Below, piece by piece: positions 5,714-8,071 of a DNA stretch of 8,071 nucleotides; position 1 is the stretch's first letter, and each line of letters begins with the position of its first letter. Under the pieces are notes generated by a model that was not told the DNA's origin, ran no database searches, and was given only the letters and a program-made list of their open reading frames with translations. Position numbers and translations under genes: made by a program. The DNA is from Candidatus Heimdallarchaeota archaeon (GTDB lineage Archaea > Asgardarchaeota > Heimdallarchaeia > Heimdallarchaeales > Heimdallarchaeaceae), in assembly GCA_023135215.1 (NCBI GenBank), contig JAGLTP010000036.1, forward strand, positions 1 through 8,071. The letters run 5' to 3'.

Positions 5714-7791
5714 TTCTTTTCCTCCATTGTAATATAACCCAGTTCATTGATCTTTCCAATTACATTTGGTGGGATAACGGTTGTTGTATCTAATTGGTCA
5801 ATTATGCAAGGTCCTTCAAGCACATTTCCGTTTAATAAAAAGGATTTTTCAAATACAGGTGTCTCAATCCATTCTCCCTCGAAGTTTATTTTTCGGTTTT
5901 TCTTATGTGCTTCCTCTGAAGGATTTCTTGATCCTGATTGTAATTTTGTAAGTTCTATTCGAGGAACACGACCTATAGCTTCTACTGAAACATTCACTAT
6001 TTCAATGGTTAACCCTTTGTCAAACCAAGAATAATTCCGATTGTGAAGAGAATGAAATCCCTCAACTGTTCTATCAAGTTGTTTCCTTTCAAAAGGAAAA
6101 TTGATTTGAAGTGTCAGAGCATCTGATTGTCCTACATACCGCATATCTATTGAATAATTGAATAGTTGATCTTTCTTATCTACAGCTTCGCTTGTTAGAA
6201 TACTAGCTAACTCTTCCTTGATTTCAAGGAAACTTGAGTTTATCTCGTCTAGATTTAATTCTTCAGTTGTTTGTAAATAGGATTTTGTTACCATGTGTTT
6301 GATATCAGAGCATACAAGACCGAAAGCTGACCAAACACCTGGAAAAGGAGGTATAATTACCCCATTCATTTCAAGTTCTTGCGCTATATCCCAAGCTTGT
6401 AAAGGTCCTGCTCCCCCAAAACCTAGTAGTGCAAAATCTCTAGGATCTAATCCTCTTTGAACAGTTACTACACGAATTGCGTTAGCAATGTTATTGTTTA
6501 AAATCTGTCTTATAGATATTGCCAATTCATCAATTGAGTTTATTTCAAGAAGTAGTTCTGATGATTTTATTTCCTCCAGCAGTTTTTTCAAAACGGAAAC
6601 AGATTTCTCTTTGTCAATGTTCAAATTCCCAGCAAAATTATCCACATGAACATAACCTAGGGATAAATTAGCATCAGTTAAAGTAACTTGTTTCCCACCT
6701 AAAGAATAACATGCGGGACCAGGATTTGCCCCTTGAGATTCAGGGCCGACTGATAATAATCCATCCTTGAACTTTGCAATTGAACCCCCTCCACTTCCTA
6801 TTGTCTCCACATCAACCATGCTTGCTACTAGAGGAAAACCACCAAACATTCTGGAACGTAAAACAATGGGAGCATCTATAAGCGCGGAAACATCTGTTGA
6901 TGTTCCTCCAATATCTAAGGAAACTAGATGTGATCTATTAAGATGTTCTAAACTATCGGTGGCTGCCATTACCCCTCCCGCTAAACCTGAATAGAGAGTC
7001 TGAACACCAGATTTCCCGATGGAAGAAACATCTGACATGCCTGTATTTGATTGCATAATTAACAGAGGTGAACTTATTCCTTCAGAAACAAGTTTTGATT
7101 TTAAACGATATAAATAATTATTTACCACTGGACTTACTTTGGCGTTCACGATAGTAGTAACTGCACGTTCATATTCACGTATTTGAGGACTTATTTCATG
7201 CGATGTAAAAACGTTAAATCCTTTAGTTGATAGAAATTCTGATACTTTTTTTTCGTGAGTTGGATTGAGGAAGGAGAACAACAGAGATACAGCAATGTTC
7301 TTTATCGATTTGGATTTAATGGAAGCCGTGATACTATCTAGATGACTAATATCAAGCGGTTTTATTTCTTTACCCTCGCTGTCAAGTCTTTCATCTACTT
7401 CGAGTATTAAATCATTTGAAAACGAAATTGGATACTTTTGTGCGAATTTTAAATTATACAATTCTGATCTTTGTTGTCTTCCAATTTCCACGATGTCTCG
7501 AAATCCTTTTGTTGAAATAAAGCAAATTGGTGGGCACTTATCTTCAAGAAAAGCATTGGTTCCTATTGTAGTGCCATGGATTAAAAGTTCGATATCATTT
7601 AACTGAAATTCAAATCGTTCTGCTGCTTCCTTTAATCCAAAAATTATCCCTTCGCTTGGATCAGTGGGAGTTGTGGGGATTTTCCATGCTTTTACAAATC
7701 CTTCTGAAACAATTACAAAATCTGTAAATGTACCCCCTGTATCTATTCCTATCCTGGTTTTTTCATTTGCTTTATTCAACCAATAAGACAC
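5710..7791 (-). CDS. hyuA: Hydantoinase A / 5-oxoprolinase-type ATPase subunit (HyuA)
   Basis: A 693-aa protein with N-terminal hydantoinase/oxoprolinase and main HyuA domains, usual length for a separate A subunit. The family couples ATP cleavage and substrate phosphorylation to ring opening with HyuB. Motifs in order: first phosphate loop IGIDTGGTFTDF (14-25); HGTTIGTNA (72-80); KGFRDIVEIGRQ (95-106); LEVDERLDSEG (130-140); REYERAVTT (205-213); second actin-like loop LDIGGTSTDVS (292-302); VGPESQGANPGPACY (348-362); FGGAGPLQA (458-466); MRYVGQ (550-555); C-terminal GPCIIDQLDTTTVIPP (660-675). Leu270, Gln465 and Thr250 replace residues I expect to be Pro, His and Gly. The start is GTG at 7791-7789, directly after an in-frame TAG; no in-frame ATG lies before the phosphate loop, and TTG at codon 5 is the only near alternative. 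First gene of the hyuAB unit, overlapping hyuB by 4 bp. Confidence 0.95.
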   Translation of the reverse strand: MSYWLNKANEKTRIGIDTGGTFTDFVIVSEGFVKAWKIPTTPTDPSEGIIFGLKEAAERFEFQLNDIELLIHGTTIGTNAFLEDKCPPICFISTKGFRDIVEIGRQQRSELYNLKFAQKYPISFSNDLILEVDERLDSEGKEIKPLDISHLDSITASIKSKSIKNIAVSLLFSFLNPTHEKKVSEFLSTKGFNVFTSHEISPQIREYERAVTTIVNAKVSPVVNNYLYRLKSKLVSEGISSPLLIMQSNTGMSDVSSIGKSGVQTLYSGLAGGVMAATDSLEHLNRSHLVSLDIGGTSTDVSALIDAPIVLRSRMFGGFPLVASMVDVETIGSGGGSIAKFKDGLLSVGPESQGANPGPACYSLGGKQVTLTDANLSLGYVHVDNFAGNLNIDKEKSVSVLKKLLEEIKSSELLLEINSIDELAISIRQILNNNIANAIRVVTVQRGLDPRDFALLGFGGAGPLQAWDIAQELEMNGVIIPPFPGVWSAFGLVCSDIKHMVTKSYLQTTEELNLDEINSSFLEIKEELASILTSEAVDKKDQLFNYSIDMRYVGQSDALTLQINFPFERKQLDRTVEGFHSLHNRNYSWFDKGLTIEIVNVSVEAIGRVPRIELTKLQSGSRNPSEEAHKKNRKINFEGEWIETPVFEKSFLLNGNVLEGPCIIDQLDTTTVIPPNVIGKINELGYITMEEKK
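5721..5725 (-). promoter_or_regulatory. Shine-Dalgarno site of hyuB
   Basis: GGAGG on the minus strand lies 7 nt before the hyuB ATG (5713-5711), inside the last codons of hyuA. It fixes the hyuB start and, with the ATGA overlap, indicates coupled translation. It also shows that the organism's 16S rRNA carries a normal anti-SD, so the absence of SDs at first genes is meaningful. Confidence 0.75.
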
Positions 7792-7808
7792 CTAATACGC
7801 AAGAATTG

Positions 7809-7824
7809 TTTATAAAATTTAAAC
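7809..7824 (-). promoter_or_regulatory. hyuA promoter (TATA-like region)
   Basis: The minus strand reads GTTTAAATTTTATAAA, an A/T box centred about 25 nt upstream of the GTG start at 7791. Transcription would begin at or within a few bases of the start codon, and no SD is present, so the hyuAB mRNA is probably leaderless. Short inverted arms GTTTA/TAAAC (7808-7812 and 7820-7824) flank the box; whether a regulator uses them is unknown. Confidence 0.45.
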
Positions 7825-7839
7825 TTTGGGAGAGGGTTT
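7825..7839. repeat. 15-nt mirror repeat upstream of the hyuA promoter
   Basis: TTTGGGAGAGGGTTT on the plus strand reads the same backwards (mirror, not inverted, symmetry). It is the only G-rich island in this AT-rich spacer and sits directly upstream of the hyuA TATA-like region, where an archaeal activator or other regulator could bind. It may be chance. Confidence 0.25.
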
Positions 7840-7868
7840 TGTTCTAGAGTATTCCTAAAACAAAGATA

Positions 7869-7890
7869 GTTTCTTGAATTATTAAGAAAT
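7869..7890 (-). terminator. Possible terminator hairpin after the small basic ORF
   Basis: TTTCTTGA (7870-7877) and TTAAGAAA (7882-7889) pair, with one G-U, around an ATTA loop. The minus-strand transcript of the 41-aa ORF would reach it 11 nt after the stop codon, followed by a T-rich stretch ending CTTTGTTTT. The stem is weak, but the U-rich tail fits archaeal termination. Confidence 0.3.
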
Positions 7891-7900
7891 AAAGGAGAAT

Positions 7901-8026
7901 TTAGTAGAAGATCATTTGACCTGCAATGAAATCAAATTCTTTCTTCTGTTCCTTTCTACCTTCGGATTTGATTTTCCATTCCTTTACCATTCTTTCTTTT
8001 TTATTTCGACTTCGTTTTGAACTCAT
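7901..8026 (-). CDS. Hypothetical 41-aa basic protein
   Basis: ATG at 8026-8024 opens 41 codons to TAA at 7903-7901; an in-frame TGA lies three codons upstream, so it cannot extend further. The product begins MSSKRSRNKKERMVKEWK and has 13 Lys/Arg against 6 Asp/Glu. It is a highly charged, probably soluble peptide with no membrane segment and a more hydrophobic end (FDFIAGQMIFY). It could bind nucleic acid or ribosomes, but I recognise no family and this is only inference from charge. A TATA-like stretch (8039-8048) lies only about 12 nt upstream of this ATG, closer than expected, so Met13 (7990) is a possible later start giving 29 aa. There is no SD. It is upstream of hyuA on the same strand with a separate promoter between. 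Confidence 0.45.
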   Translation of the reverse strand: MSSKRSRNKKERMVKEWKIKSEGRKEQKKEFDFIAGQMIFY

Positions 8027-8038
8027 TTTTTTTCACTA

Positions 8039-8048
8039 ATATATACTA
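8039..8048 (-). promoter_or_regulatory. TATA-like box upstream of the small basic ORF
   Basis: The minus strand reads AGTATATATT. With archaeal spacing, transcription would start near 8017, just inside the 41-aa reading frame but before its Met13. Either translation starts at Met13 or a different box (possibly GTTAAAAT at the window edge) is used. Confidence 0.35.
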
Positions 8049-8071
8049 TGCACTGGTCACTTCATTTTAAC

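Larger units (their letters stand above)
7792..7900. other. Spacer between hyuA and the small basic ORF
   Basis: This stretch holds the hyuA TATA-like region, the mirror repeat and the AT-rich hairpin listed separately. I see no further reading frame or RNA gene in it. Confidence 0.5.

Noticed and set aside
5747..6994. Plus-strand open frames inside hyuA (5747-6034 and 6767-6994)
   Set aside because: They are antisense to conserved HyuA motifs, and their Ser/Pro/Phe-rich translations are typical of antisense readings.
4133..7791. Acetone or acetophenone carboxylase operon
   Set aside because: Only the A and B subunits are present, with lengths of ordinary hydantoinase/oxoprolinase subunits; no additional carboxylase subunit gene is visible.
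7926..8039. Plus-strand 37-codon frame opposite the small basic ORF
   Set aside because: Its product is dominated by Phe, Leu and Ser, as expected from the reverse of a Lys/Glu-rich gene, and it has no SD or promoter-like box.
1..8071. tRNA, rRNA, CRISPR array, insertion sequence or defence system
   Set aside because: No cloverleaf, spaced direct repeats, transposase or terminal inverted repeats, or defence-type domains were found on reading; almost all of the window is occupied by metabolic and housekeeping genes.

Overview
This AT-rich window (roughly one third G+C by eye) most likely comes from an archaeon. The main evidence is how genes start. The first gene of each transcription unit has an A/T-rich TATA-like box a short distance upstream of its start codon and no Shine-Dalgarno (SD) sequence, as in leaderless archaeal mRNAs. 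The two internal operon genes (hyuB and the DtxR-type regulator) each have a clear SD with a 7-nt spacer. Arginine is mostly AGA. A mesophilic, low-GC archaeon, possibly an Asgard-type lineage, fits, but this is inference; no rRNA or other taxonomic marker is present.

Layout: (1) 1-822, minus: an NAD(P)-dependent epimerase/dehydratase that runs off the left edge. (2) 823-946: a 124-bp divergent promoter region. (3) 947-2386, plus: complete cysteinyl-tRNA synthetase (cysS) with all zinc and signature residues. (4) 2392-3138 and 3169-3960, minus: a crotonase (enoyl-CoA hydratase family) followed 30 nt later by a DtxR/MntR-type metal-dependent repressor; the repressor converges on cysS with a 5-bp gap. 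(5) 3961-4132: a 172-bp spacer with the crotonase promoter region and a doubtful 37-aa hydrophobic ORF. (6) 4133-5713 and 5710-7791, minus: a hyuA-hyuB pair (hydantoinase/oxoprolinase family) with a 4-bp ATGA overlap. (7) 7792-8071: the hyuA promoter, an AT-rich hairpin, and a possible gene for a 41-aa basic protein (7901-8026, minus).

Functionally the window looks like ordinary archaeal metabolism. HyuA and HyuB should form an ATP-dependent enzyme opening a cyclic amide such as 5-oxoproline or a hydantoin. The crotonase should act on an acyl-CoA. The repressor should sense Mn2+ or Fe2+. CysS serves translation. No mobile element, CRISPR array, tRNA, rRNA or defence system was seen, and I do not find a convincing new multi-gene system. 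The points most worth following are the small basic ORF, the mixed metal site and divergent C-terminal domain of the repressor, its operon with a crotonase, and HyuA substitutions at normally conserved positions.
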